From: Winogradskyella litoriviva
GTDB taxonomy: Bacteria; Bacteroidota; Bacteroidia; Flavobacteriales; Flavobacteriaceae
Assembly: GCF_013249065.1 (NCBI RefSeq)
Contig: NZ_JABRWQ010000002.1
Coordinates: forward strand, 372,001 to 436,000
Length of the DNA stretch: 64,000 nt
Direction of reading: 5' to 3'
Shown: positions 26,855-36,244 of the stretch, piece after piece
How positions within the stretch are numbered: the stretch's first letter is position 1
How the letters are laid out: each line of letters opens with the position of its first letter
Notes under the pieces: model-generated
Told to the model about the DNA's origin: nothing
Database searches by the model: none
What the model saw: the letters and a program-made list of their open reading frames with translations, nothing else
Program-made: the position numbers and the translations under genes

Positions 26855-29687
26855 AACTGTAATCATATCTGTCTTACTTTTGGTTTTGAGCTTTACTGGT
26901 GTTGCTCAAAACGCAATAGATATTTCTGCTCATGTAGATGTAGAGACGAGAACCATTAGTATTACCCAAACCATCATCTATAAAAACGAATCCAATACTA
27001 CACTAAAAGACATTTATTTAAGCGACTGGAATAATAGTTACTCTACAAAAACCACACCTTTAGCCAAACGATTTGAAGAAGAGTTTAGTACTAAATTTCA
27101 TTTAGCAAAAAGCGAACAACGCGGTTATACCGTTGTTACCTCTATAAGTGATGAGACTAAAACAGAATTAGAATATACACGATTAAAAGCACATCCAGAT
27201 GTTATAAAAGTTATCTTAAACAAGCCGCTTCCACCTGGTGCTTCTTACCACATTGACCTCAATTATTGTTTATTAGTACCAGATGCTACTTTTACGGATT
27301 ACGGTTTTACCAAAGACGAGAATTTTGATTTAAAATATTGGTACATTACACCTGCCGTTTATGATGGCGAATGGCATTACTACAGCAATAAAAACTTAGA
27401 TGATTTATTTATCCCTAAATCAGACATAAGACTTAAAATTACTTACCCAAGCAACTACAAAGTAACGTCAGAATTAGATTTTAATAATTTAGAACCAGAT
27501 TTAAAAAACCGCACCCAAACCCTCACGTTATTTGGTAAAGACCGAATAGACACTTATTTAGCTATAGAAAAATTTCCAACTTTTGGTTTTGTACGTACCG
27601 ATGATTTTACCATTGGTTCCAATATCTACGAAAGAGAAGTATCAGCGCCAGAAAAAGCAATTGTGACTGATAGAATTACACGCTTTTTAGCTCAAAACTT
27701 AGGTGAATATCCTCATAAGGTCTTATTGGTTAATCGCATTGATTACCAAAAAAATCCGTTATATGGCTTAAATCAATTACCTGATTTTTTTAGGCCTTTT
27801 CCTAATGACTTTCAATACGAATTAAAACTGCTAAAAACCGCTTTAAAAAAGTATCTAGATAACACCTTACTCCTCAACCCTAGAAAAGAACACTGGTTAA
27901 GCGAAGGACTTCAAATTTACTTTTTAATTAAATATGTTGAAGAAAATTATCCTGATAAAAAACTACTAGGAACCCTTGCCGATGTATGGGGAATAAGAGC
28001 CTTTCATGCTTCGGATTTAGACTTTAACTTTCAGTATTTTCTGTATTCTATGGAAATTGCTAGAAAAAACAGGGATCAACCTATTGCCACTTCAAAAGAT
28101 TCATTAACAAAATTTAATGCTAACATTGCTGGGAAATATAAGGCAGGCGTCGGACTTAATTACTTAGATCATTTTACAAATGACATTAACTTATCGCAAC
28201 AGATAACGGAATTTTTAAAAGCCTATCAATTGAAATCTGTTGAGATTAATGATTTTGAAAACTATATCAGTTCAAAAACCGATAAAAATATAGATTGGTT
28301 CTTTACAGATTATATTAAAACGCGGAAAAAAATTGATTTTAAGATTTCGTCTATTATAACAACGGAAGATTCTTTAAAGCTAACTATAAAGAACAAGCGA
28401 AATAATAGGATGCCGATTTCTCTGTTTAAATTAAAAAACGATTCTGTAATAGATAAATTATGGATTGAAAACATACAAGATAAAAAAACAATATCTTTAG
28501 CAAAAGACAGTACCGAGAAATTTGTCTTAGACTATGATAATGTTATCCCAGAATACAACCAACGGGACAATTACAAATCTGTTAACGGTGTTATTTTTAA
28601 TAATAAACCATTACAAATAAGATTATTTAAAGATGTAGAAGATCCAAATTACAATCAGATATTTTTTATGCCATTGGTAGAATTTAATAATATCTACGAT
28701 GGATTAACTCTAGGAACTAAGCTGTATAATAAGACGATTTTAAGAAAGCGATTAAATTATCGTTTTTCACCACAATACGCTACAAAATCACGATCACTAA
28801 CAGGATCAACGTCCATATTTTACACGCATAATTTAGAGAATCAAAACCTGTATGACATCACTTATGGTATCACGGCAGGATATCAATCTTTTGCAGAAGA
28901 TGCTTTTTTTACTAGAATAAGACCATCCATTTCATTCAGCTTTAGAAACGACAAAGACTTTAGGTCTAATGCCACAGATAATATAACGGCAAGATATGTT
29001 AGTATTCATAGAGAACTTGGAGAAGATGCCTCTATCATTGTAAATGAGCCAGATTATGGCGTATTTAATCTGCGTTACACACATTATAATCCAGGCATCA
29101 TTAATTTCTCAAGATTCAATACGGATTTTCAGCTCGCAGATAAATTTAGTAAACTGTCTGTTAATTATGAATTTAGAAAACTAACAAAAGGCAATAGAAA
29201 TATCAATTTTAGATTTTATGCTGGGCTCTTCTTAGATAATAAAACGGATCCGAATTCTAGCTATTTTAGTTTTGCCTTAGACCGACCAACGGATTACCTT
29301 TTTGATTTAAATTATTTGGGGCGTTCCGAAGCCGCAGGATTATTTAGTCAGCAAATTATAATTGCAGAAGGTGGTTTTAAATCGCAATTAGAGCCAGAAT
29401 TTGCAAATCAATGGATGACCACTGCTAATTTTAGTACATCTATTTGGAGATATATTCAAGCCTATGGCGATTTAGGTTTAGTAAAAAACAAGTTTAAGAA
29501 TGCAAAATTTGTTTACGACTCTGGCATTAGATTAAATCTAGTAGAAGATTATTTTGAAATCTACCTGCCAATTTACTCTAACCTTGGTTGGGAAATTGCA
29601 CAACCAAATTATGATCGCAGTATTCGCTTTATGTTTACAGTAGACCCACAAGTACTTCTCGGTCTATTTAGAAGAAAATGGTATTAA
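26847..29687 (+). CDS. M1-aminopeptidase-like exported protein lacking HExxH, with C-terminal barrel-like region
   Basis: 946 residues starting at TTG 26847, overlapping the previous stop by 8 bp. The start gives a signal peptide (MNKTVIISVLLLVLSFTGVAQ). Residues about 20-500 follow M1 metalloprotease architecture: a beta-sandwich (TLKDIYLSDWNNSYSTKTTP, NKPLPPGASYHIDLNY) and a helical part with KEHWLSEGLQIYFLIKYVEE, equivalent to the WLNEG..Y helix. The HExxH zinc motif that should precede it is absent: the aligned helix reads LKTALKKYLDNTL. From about 600 on, alternating aromatic strands (NYRFSPQYATKSRSLTGSTS, SIRFMFTVDPQVLLGLFRRK) look like an outer-membrane barrel. It is likely a non-catalytic binding or scaffold protein; function unknown. 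Confidence 0.8.
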   Translation: MNKTVIISVLLLVLSFTGVAQNAIDISAHVDVETRTISITQTIIYKNESNTTLKDIYLSDWNNSYSTKTTPLAKRFEEEFSTKFHLAKSEQRGYTVVTSISDETKTELEYTRLKAHPDVIKVILNKPLPPGASYHIDLNYCLLVPDATFTDYGFTKDENFDLKYWYITPAVYDGEWHYYSNKNLDDLFIPKSDIRLKITYPSNYKVTSELDFNNLEPDLKNRTQTLTLFGKDRIDTYLAIEKFPTFGFVRTDDFTIGSNIYEREVSAPEKAIVTDRITRFLAQNLGEYPHKVLLVNRIDYQKNPLYGLNQLPDFFRPFPNDFQYELKLLKTALKKYLDNTLLLNPRKEHWLSEGLQIYFLIKYVEENYPDKKLLGTLADVWGIRAFHASDLDFNFQYFLYSMEIARKNRDQPIATSKDSLTKFNANIAGKYKAGVGLNYLDHFTNDINLSQQITEFLKAYQLKSVEINDFENYISSKTDKNIDWFFTDYIKTRKKIDFKISSIITTEDSLKLTIKNKRNNRMPISLFKLKNDSVIDKLWIENIQDKKTISLAKDSTEKFVLDYDNVIPEYNQRDNYKSVNGVIFNNKPLQIRLFKDVEDPNYNQIFFMPLVEFNNIYDGLTLGTKLYNKTILRKRLNYRFSPQYATKSRSLTGSTSIFYTHNLENQNLYDITYGITAGYQSFAEDAFFTRIRPSISFSFRNDKDFRSNATDNITARYVSIHRELGEDASIIVNEPDYGVFNLRYTHYNPGIINFSRFNTDFQLADKFSKLSVNYEFRKLTKGNRNINFRFYAGLFLDNKTDPNSSYFSFALDRPTDYLFDLNYLGRSEAAGLFSQQIIIAEGGFKSQLEPEFANQWMTTANFSTSIWRYIQAYGDLGLVKNKFKNAKFVYDSGIRLNLVEDYFEIYLPIYSNLGWEIAQPNYDRSIRFMFTVDPQVLLGLFRRKWY

Positions 29688-29789
29688 CAAATTCTTATTG
29701 AATTGTTAAATTACTTAAAGATTTTGAATAATTACTAAATAAAATTGCTTTTTTATGATAATTCCTTATTATTATAACAACTTCTAGTA

Positions 29790-29820
29790 TTGCATAGCAT
29801 CTTTAAATTTTGTACTTTTG
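29790..29820 (+). promoter_or_regulatory. Bacteroidota-type promoter of the fused E1 dehydrogenase gene
   Basis: TTG at 29790-29792, a 20-base spacer, then TACTTTTG at 29813-29820, 21 bp before the ATG. One base longer than the consensus spacer. Confidence 0.55.
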
Positions 29821-29841
29821 TTAGATATTAGCTAGACCTAC

Positions 29842-32253
29842 ATGAAGACCAAACCCGATACTAAAACAGAAATTACATTTGAAGATTTTAAAGCAGAAGT
29901 TTTAAATGATTATAAACTTGCTGTAACCAGTAGAGAATGTAGTTTATTAGGTCGTAGAGAAGTTTTAACAGGTAAAGCTAAATTTGGAATATTCGGTGAC
30001 GGAAAAGAAATTCCGCAAATTGCTTGGGCCAAAGCTTTTGAAAATGGTGATTTTAGATCTGGTTATTATAGAGATCAGACATTTATGATGGCTATTGGTG
30101 AATTAACCGTTCATCAATTTTTTGCTGGTCTATATGCCAATACTGATTTAAAAGAAGAACCTATGTCTGCAGGTAGGCAAATGGGTGGCCATTTTGCCAC
30201 ACACAGTTTAGATGCCAATGGTCAATGGAACAATTTAACCGAACAAAAAAACTCTAGTGCAGATATTTCACCAACGGCAGGCCAAATGCCTAGACTTTTA
30301 GGTTTGGCACAAGCCTCTAAAATTTACAGAAACGTAGAAGGCATTGACACCACCAATTTCTCAAAATCAGGTAATGAAATTGCTTGGGGAACGATAGGGA
30401 ATGCTAGTACAAGTGAAGGTCTGTTTTTTGAGACCATAAACGCTGCAGGTGTCTTACAAGTTCCGATGATTATTAGTATTTGGGATGACAATTATGGCAT
30501 TTCTGTACATGCAAAGCATCAAACAACAAAAGAAAACATTTCTGAAATATTAAAAGGTTTTCAGCGTACTGAAGACCAAAAAGGTTACGAGATATTTAGA
30601 GTAAATGGCTGGAATTATCCTGAATTAATGGATACATACCAACGTGCAGCAATGATTTCTAGAAAAGAGCATGTTCCTGTAATGATTCATGTTCAAGAAT
30701 TAACGCAACCACAAGGTCATTCAACCTCTGGCTCTCATGAGCGCTATAAAGATTTAGAACGATTAACTTGGGAAGCAGAATATGATTGTAACGCACAAAT
30801 GCGTAAATGGATGGTATCTAATAATATCGCAACAGACGATGAATTATTAGATTTAGAACGCAACATTAAAAGAGAAGTTAGATTAGCTAAAAAAGAAGCA
30901 TGGTTAACATTTATTTCACCAATACTCGAAGAATCTAAAGCAGCTATAAATTTATTAAACCAATTAGCCACTACTAGTGCAAATGGTGTTTTTATTAGAA
31001 AACTAATATCAGATTTAGAAACCATAGAAGAACCTTTAAGAAGAGATATATTGTCTGCAGCACGCAAAGCCTTACGCTATGTAGTATCTGAATCATCTCC
31101 AACTAAAGTGGCTCTTCAGAATTGGATAAATCATTATATAGAAACCATACAACCAAAATACAGTTCGCATTTACATAGCGAGTCTAATCAAAATGCGCTT
31201 CACCAGAATGAAGTATTACCCACTTATGATGATAACGCAACCGAAGTTGATGGGCGTGTAGTGTTAAGAGAGAATTTTGATGCTATTTTTAAAACACATC
31301 CTGAAAGCCTCATTTTTGGAGAAGATGCAGGGTTTATTGGTGATGTTAACCAAGGTTTAGAAGGACTACAAGAAAAATATGGCGAATTAAGAGTTTCTGA
31401 TACAGGTATTAGGGAAGCCACAATTATAGGTCAAGGCATAGGAATGAGTATGCGTGGTTTAAGACCCATTGCAGAAATTCAATATTTAGATTACATTATG
31501 TATGCACTTCAAATAATGAGTGATGACTTGGCAACGGTACAATATAGAACTAAAGGCCGCCAAAAAGCACCATTAATTGTAAGAACACGTGGTCATAGAT
31601 TAGAAGGTATATGGCACTCTGGTTCTCAAATGGGTGGTATATTAAATCTTGTTAGAGGTATCCATGTTTTAGTGCCAAGAAACATGACCAAAGCTGCTGG
31701 TTTTTATAACACCTTATTAGCAAGTGATGAACCTGCTTTAGTTGTAGAATGCCTAAATGGCTATAGATTAAAGGAAAAACTACCAAATAATATTGGTGAG
31801 TTTAAAACACCAATTGGCGTTGTAGAAACTATACGAGAAGGTGACGATATTACCTTAGTTTCTTATGGGTCCACTTTGAGATTGGTTGAGCAAGCCGCTA
31901 AAGAACTGCAAGAAGTTGGTATTGACGCTGAAATTATTGACGTACAATCTTTATTGCCTTTTGATATAAATCACGATATCGTAAAAAGTATAGCCAAAAC
32001 TAATAGAGTTATGGTTATTGATGAAGATGTAAAAGGAGGCGCTTCAGCTTACATTTTAGACCAAATAATTAATGAGCAAAACGCCTTTGAATACTTAGAT
32101 AGTAAGCCAACAACATTAGCTGCAAAACCTCATAGACCAGCTTATGGCACTGATGGCGATTATTTTTCTAAACCATCAGTAGAAGATATTTTTGAAGCCA
32201 TTTATGATGTTATGCACGAGTTGAATCCTATGGATTTTCCAAAACTGAGATAA
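29842..32253 (+). CDS. Branched-chain 2-oxoacid dehydrogenase E1, fused alpha and beta subunits
   Basis: 803 residues. The N-terminal half (about 1-400) is the thiamine-diphosphate E1 alpha subunit: SLLGRREVLTGKAKFG, GYYRDQTFMMAIGE, GGHFATHSLD, the TPP motif around GTIGNASTSEG, and WDDNYGISVHAKHQT. The C-terminal half (about 460-803) is the beta subunit: VVLRENFDAIFKTHPESLIF, GEDAGFIGDVNQGLEG, DTGIREATIIGQGIGMSMRG, and the C-terminal transketolase domain (TLVSYGSTLRLVEQAAKEL). It decarboxylates branched-chain 2-oxo acids and transfers the acyl group to E2 lipoamide; in Bacteroidota this fused form is common and feeds iso-fatty acid synthesis. The gene is single, with its own promoter and a terminator after it. 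Confidence 0.95.
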   Translation: MKTKPDTKTEITFEDFKAEVLNDYKLAVTSRECSLLGRREVLTGKAKFGIFGDGKEIPQIAWAKAFENGDFRSGYYRDQTFMMAIGELTVHQFFAGLYANTDLKEEPMSAGRQMGGHFATHSLDANGQWNNLTEQKNSSADISPTAGQMPRLLGLAQASKIYRNVEGIDTTNFSKSGNEIAWGTIGNASTSEGLFFETINAAGVLQVPMIISIWDDNYGISVHAKHQTTKENISEILKGFQRTEDQKGYEIFRVNGWNYPELMDTYQRAAMISRKEHVPVMIHVQELTQPQGHSTSGSHERYKDLERLTWEAEYDCNAQMRKWMVSNNIATDDELLDLERNIKREVRLAKKEAWLTFISPILEESKAAINLLNQLATTSANGVFIRKLISDLETIEEPLRRDILSAARKALRYVVSESSPTKVALQNWINHYIETIQPKYSSHLHSESNQNALHQNEVLPTYDDNATEVDGRVVLRENFDAIFKTHPESLIFGEDAGFIGDVNQGLEGLQEKYGELRVSDTGIREATIIGQGIGMSMRGLRPIAEIQYLDYIMYALQIMSDDLATVQYRTKGRQKAPLIVRTRGHRLEGIWHSGSQMGGILNLVRGIHVLVPRNMTKAAGFYNTLLASDEPALVVECLNGYRLKEKLPNNIGEFKTPIGVVETIREGDDITLVSYGSTLRLVEQAAKELQEVGIDAEIIDVQSLLPFDINHDIVKSIAKTNRVMVIDEDVKGGASAYILDQIINEQNAFEYLDSKPTTLAAKPHRPAYGTDGDYFSKPSVEDIFEAIYDVMHELNPMDFPKLR

Positions 32254-32284
32254 GCATACTTTATACCATTATAATTAAAAAGAC

Positions 32285-32321
32285 AGACCTTTACTTTAAA
32301 AAAGAAAGGTCTATTTTTTTT
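32285..32321 (+). terminator. Rho-independent terminator after the fused E1 gene
   Basis: AGACCTTT (32285-32292) pairs with AAAGGTCT (32305-32312) around a 12-base loop and is followed by A and a run of T, about 32 bp beyond the stop. Confidence 0.8.
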
Positions 32322-32356
32322 ACATTAATAATCATTCGTTATTTTAGAAATATTTT

Positions 32357-32364
32357 TAGCTTTG
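32357..32364 (+). promoter_or_regulatory. Probable -7 promoter element of the first ppk2 gene
   Basis: TAGCTTTG matches TAnnTTTG, 25 bp before the ATG at 32390, just after the upstream terminator. No TTG at the right distance. Confidence 0.45.
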
Positions 32365-32389
32365 AGAAACAACCACCAACCCATACTAT

Positions 32390-33244
32390 ATGCTAACAAC
32401 AGACATTATAAATTCATTTAAAAAAAAGGACGATTTGGTAAATTATCTCATAAAAAACAAAGATAATAACCCAACGTTTCAGTCCGCATTAGAAAAATAT
32501 GCTTACGAGCAAGAATTACTTCCGCTACAAGCAGAGTTAGTAGATTTTCAACATTGGGTACAAAAAGAAAACAAAAAAATAGCAATTATTTTTGAAGGTA
32601 GAGATGCTTCAGGAAAAGGAGGAACCATAAAGCGTTTTATAGAACACCTTAACCCAAGAGCAAGACGTGTTGTTGCTTTAAACAAACCTACTGAAATTGA
32701 AAAAAAGCAATGGTATTTTAATCGCTATATAAAAGAGCTACCTAATGCTGGCGAAATAGTATTTTTTGATAGAAGTTGGTACAACCGAGCCGTTGTAGAA
32801 CCCGTAATGGGCTTTTGTACCAAAGAACAATACAACCGTTTTATCATACAAGTACCAGAGTTTGAAAATATGCTATTTGAATCTGATACAAAAATTATTA
32901 AATTTTGGTTCTCGGTCTCTAAAGAAGAGCAACAGAGACGATTTGAGAAACGCTTAAAAAACCCCTTGAAAAAGTGGAAATTTAGTCCTGTTGATGAAAA
33001 AGGACAAGAACTTTGGGACGACTTTACGGTTTATAAAAACCAAATGTTTTCTAGGACCCACAATTCTTTTAGTCCATGGGTAATAATAAAATCTAATGAT
33101 AAAAAACGAGCACGTTTAGAAAGCATAAAATACGTTTTAAGCCTTTTTGATTATGACAATAAAGGGAGTAATTACAAAGCCCTATTACCAGACCCTAATA
33201 TTGTACAACGCTATTTTAGAAACACACTTCAGTTAGACCAATAA
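32390..33244 (+). CDS. ppk2: Polyphosphate kinase 2 family protein, paralogue A
   Basis: 284 residues, normal for single-domain PPK2. Walker A is FEGRDASGKGG (69-78), with the lid region RRVVALNKPTEIEKKQWYFN and Walker B-type FFDRSWYNRAVVEPVMGFC. The C-terminal part has FWFSVSKEEQQRRFEKRLKN, KKWKFSPVDEKGQELWDDF and SPWVIIKSNDKKRARLE. PPK2 enzymes move phosphate between polyphosphate and nucleoside mono- or diphosphates in the cytoplasm. The class (AMP versus ADP versus GDP use) is not decided by what can be seen. A second PPK2 follows 17 bp downstream. Confidence 0.95.
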   Translation: MLTTDIINSFKKKDDLVNYLIKNKDNNPTFQSALEKYAYEQELLPLQAELVDFQHWVQKENKKIAIIFEGRDASGKGGTIKRFIEHLNPRARRVVALNKPTEIEKKQWYFNRYIKELPNAGEIVFFDRSWYNRAVVEPVMGFCTKEQYNRFIIQVPEFENMLFESDTKIIKFWFSVSKEEQQRRFEKRLKNPLKKWKFSPVDEKGQELWDDFTVYKNQMFSRTHNSFSPWVIIKSNDKKRARLESIKYVLSLFDYDNKGSNYKALLPDPNIVQRYFRNTLQLDQ

Positions 33245-33261
33245 TACATTCACCTTTAGCC

Positions 33262-34071
33262 ATGACAGAAAAGAATTTATCACTCATCAATACAAAAAAA
33301 GGAATAGAAGCTTTATTGCGTCAAAAAAACTTAAATATTAATAAAACTATTAATAACGTTAAATACGAAAAGCGGCTCGAAAAACTTCAAGAAGAAATGC
33401 TAATTCTTCAACAATGGGTTGCTAAAAACAATAAAAAAGTTGTTATTCTTTTTGAAGGTCGCGATGCGGCCGGGAAAGGTGGAGCTATTAGACGTATCAT
33501 TCAACATTTACCACCAAGAGCTATTAGAGTTGTTGCGTTACCAAAACCTAATGAAACGGAAATGGGCCAATGGTATTTTCAACGATATATTAATCGATTA
33601 CCTAACAATGGTGAAATTGTATTTTTTGATAGAAGTTGGTATAATAGAGCTGTAGTAGAACCTGTTAATGGTTTTTGTTCTAAAAAAGAATATGAAGTCT
33701 TTATGAGCCACGTTAATGAGTTTGAAAAAATGATACAAGATTCAGGTATTTATTTACTTAAACTTTATTTTTCAATAACCAAAAGCGAACAAGAACGACG
33801 CTTTAAAGACATTGTTAGTACGCCAACAAAAAAATGGAAATATAGTGATGTAGATAAACGTGCTTTATCGCTATGGGACGACTACACTAACTATAAAGAA
33901 AAGATGTTTAAAGACACCCAAGTATATGCACCTTGGAAAGTGATTAAAGCCAACAGAAAAACAAATGCTAGAATAACTGCTTTTGAATATGTTCTAAAAA
34001 ATATTCCCTATGATGCAAAGAATATTGAGACTATCCGTCATAAATCAATACGTTCAATTTTAAACGACTAG
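33262..34071 (+). CDS. ppk2: Polyphosphate kinase 2 family protein, paralogue B
   Basis: 269 residues with the same blocks as its neighbour: FEGRDAAGKGG (64-74), IRVVALPKPNETEMGQWYFQ, FFDRSWYNRAVVEPVNGFC, LYFSITKSEQERRFKDIVST, KKWKYSDVDKRALSLWDDY and YAPWKVIKANRKTNAR. It lies 17 bp after the first copy, so the two form a tandem operon that arose by gene duplication. Sequence divergence in the N-terminal 50 residues and in the residues after Walker A (GAIRR versus GTIKR) is consistent with old paralogues that may use different nucleotides. No terminator was found before the next gene. Confidence 0.95.
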   Translation: MTEKNLSLINTKKGIEALLRQKNLNINKTINNVKYEKRLEKLQEEMLILQQWVAKNNKKVVILFEGRDAAGKGGAIRRIIQHLPPRAIRVVALPKPNETEMGQWYFQRYINRLPNNGEIVFFDRSWYNRAVVEPVNGFCSKKEYEVFMSHVNEFEKMIQDSGIYLLKLYFSITKSEQERRFKDIVSTPTKKWKYSDVDKRALSLWDDYTNYKEKMFKDTQVYAPWKVIKANRKTNARITAFEYVLKNIPYDAKNIETIRHKSIRSILND

Positions 34072-34256
34072 AAATAACGTATAAATAATCTATCTTAAGT
34101 AAAGTACAAGCCAAACAGCCCTCTTTTCATTTAACACCTACAAAGAACTGTTCTAAATACATTTTTCAGGTCTACGGCATAATTATTGTATTTTTATGCG
34201 CTGATTGCCTCTGTACAATTTATAGACGAGCAATGAGAATCAATAAATCAAAATAT

Positions 34257-35687
34257 ATGAAAAAAATTATCCTAACCTTACTTATTACTCTTCCGTTATT
34301 AAGTTTTGGTCAAAAAATTAAAATTAAAAAAGGCATTGTTACTTTTGACGGCAAAGAAGTTGCCAAATTAGATGATAACACAAGAGATCACTATAAGTTT
34401 ACAACATTGACAGGTGATAAAGCTTTTGACGTTGTTTTTAAAGGTATGTCGGCTTCAAATCTTGAAGGCTTTCAATGGCTAGAAATGACTTCTGCTACTG
34501 GCAAGAAAACAGAAATTCCTTATGAGGTTTTAATGACATCATTTAGTGTTAGCAAATTAATTATTAAGCTACTCAGCGAAAAGTATAAACTTATTACCAG
34601 CAACGGCATAGATATGGCAAAGGTAGACGAATTCTTTGCTGTAGAACGCGAAGTACTAAGTGACAAGTATGCCCAAGCTGTTGTTGCTGCAAAAACAGAT
34701 GAAGCTGAACGCCAAAAAACAGTAGGCAAATACAATCCATTTGTTAAAGATGATGGCACCGTTTTATTTGGTGGCTCACAAGGAACAAATATTGTAGGTC
34801 GTGCATCATTTTATAATAACACTTATACTGTAAAAGATTTAGATGGTATTGTTGTAGGAACCGCAAAAGGCTGTTCTACTTGCACAGCTGTTGATGCAAC
34901 AACCTATACAGATGAGTCTTTTAAATTTGATTATGGTTCTAAAACCATGATGACTGGGCGTTTTTCTAGATCGTTTGCTCAAATATTTGTTGAAGAATTA
35001 TTAGGAAGAGGCTATACGCTAGGACATGAAGCTAAAGCTTATAAAAAACGATTACATAATGAGCGCGTTAACGTTGCTAAAGAACAAAGTATTAATCTAT
35101 ATGGTGTAGCCGGAAAAGTAACAGATGACGAAGGAAAAATATATAAAGGCACTATATACGCTGTTTTTGAAAAATTAGAACTAGACCAATCTCAACAAGA
35201 AAGTGGTATTTATGACACAAATTCTATAGACAATTACGGAAAATTTGTGAGTGTTAAATATAAAAATGAAAAGAATAGAGACCGTATTAAAAAATTCGCA
35301 GCCAAGGACAATGTTACGTTTTGTGCAGATGATGAAGGTATAGAAAAGTGCTTTATGGGAATGAAAACAAAGGGCAATGCACTTAAAAAATTGTCTAATG
35401 CCTCTAATTTAGGATTTGACAACTCGTATTTCTACGAAATTATATATGAAAAAAATGGACACATGGTATTATCTAAACCTGGTGAAGAAGGTACTTACGT
35501 ATTAAAATTCACAGATCAGAAAGTCGGGTTTATGATAGATAGCAGAAAGAATGATAAGATATCAGAGAAGCTGGCAAAGTTTGTAGCTAATTGTAAAAAC
35601 CTATCTGAGGATATTAATAACGGTGAATTTGATTTAAGTAACTTAGATAACCTTAAGCAAATTGTAGATGAATATTGTAAAAAATAA
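34257..35687 (+). CDS. Exported protein of unknown function
   Basis: About 476 residues from ATG 34257, which opens a clean signal peptide (MKKIILTLLITLPLLSFGQK); an ATG eight codons earlier (34233) is less likely. The N-terminal part reads KIKIKKGIVTFDGKEVAKLD. A central pair of Cys lies in GTAKGCSTCTAVDATTY and two more in NVTFCADDEGIEKCFMG. The C-terminus reads CKNLSEDINNGEFDLSNLDN and ends in YCKK. I do not recognise the family. It is followed by a terminator and then by two more unrecognised genes, possibly a lineage-specific set. Confidence 0.75.
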   Translation: MKKIILTLLITLPLLSFGQKIKIKKGIVTFDGKEVAKLDDNTRDHYKFTTLTGDKAFDVVFKGMSASNLEGFQWLEMTSATGKKTEIPYEVLMTSFSVSKLIIKLLSEKYKLITSNGIDMAKVDEFFAVEREVLSDKYAQAVVAAKTDEAERQKTVGKYNPFVKDDGTVLFGGSQGTNIVGRASFYNNTYTVKDLDGIVVGTAKGCSTCTAVDATTYTDESFKFDYGSKTMMTGRFSRSFAQIFVEELLGRGYTLGHEAKAYKKRLHNERVNVAKEQSINLYGVAGKVTDDEGKIYKGTIYAVFEKLELDQSQQESGIYDTNSIDNYGKFVSVKYKNEKNRDRIKKFAAKDNVTFCADDEGIEKCFMGMKTKGNALKKLSNASNLGFDNSYFYEIIYEKNGHMVLSKPGEEGTYVLKFTDQKVGFMIDSRKNDKISEKLAKFVANCKNLSEDINNGEFDLSNLDNLKQIVDEYCKK

Positions 35688-35713
35688 TCATTAACACCTA
35701 ATACGAAATTTTT

Positions 35714-35744
35714 AAGGAAGGCATTTTTGTCTTCCTTATTTTTT
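35714..35744 (+). terminator. Rho-independent terminator
   Basis: AAGGAAG (35714-35720) pairs with CTTCCTT (35731-35737) and is followed by ATTTTTT. It separates the exported protein gene from the next two genes, 26 bp after the stop. Confidence 0.8.
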
Positions 35745-35761
35745 AGCATTAATTTTAAAGC

Positions 35762-36244
35762 ATGAAGATTGAATCTATCGTCACTATAAAAAAAGAATTA
35801 AAGCATTTATCTAAAGAAGAACTTTTAGAATTATGCTTACGTTTAGGAAAGTTTAAAAAAGAGAATAAAGCACTACTCACCTATTTGCTATTTGAATCTC
35901 ATAATGAAGATGGCTACATAGCATCCGTAAAATTGAGCTTAGATGAATTATTTGAAGGCATAAACGCCGACAGTTATTTCTACATGAAGAAAACAATACG
36001 CAAAATTCTAAGACAAATTAGAGTTTACAGTAGGTATTCTTTAAAGAAAACAACAGAAGTAGAACTCCTGCTCTACTTTTGCGAACGCTTAAATGAGCTT
36101 AAACCATCTATTCACAGAAATACAACTCTCAGCAATCTATACCAACGGCAAATTCTATCTATTAATAAAAAAATTAGTGTGCTGCATGAAGATTTACAAT
36201 ACGACTATAATTTACAATTACAAGAATTAAATGAAAAATCCTAA
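35762..36244 (+). CDS. Hypothetical helical protein
   Basis: 160 residues, charged and helical throughout (KKELKHLSKEELLELCLRLG, FYMKKTIRKILRQIRVYSRY, EVELLLYFCERLNELKP), with no signal peptide or membrane segment. Likely cytoplasmic and all-alpha; family not recognised. The next gene starts 14 bp before its stop in another frame, so the two are translationally linked and one probably supports the other. Confidence 0.65.
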   Translation: MKIESIVTIKKELKHLSKEELLELCLRLGKFKKENKALLTYLLFESHNEDGYIASVKLSLDELFEGINADSYFYMKKTIRKILRQIRVYSRYSLKKTTEVELLLYFCERLNELKPSIHRNTTLSNLYQRQILSINKKISVLHEDLQYDYNLQLQELNEKS

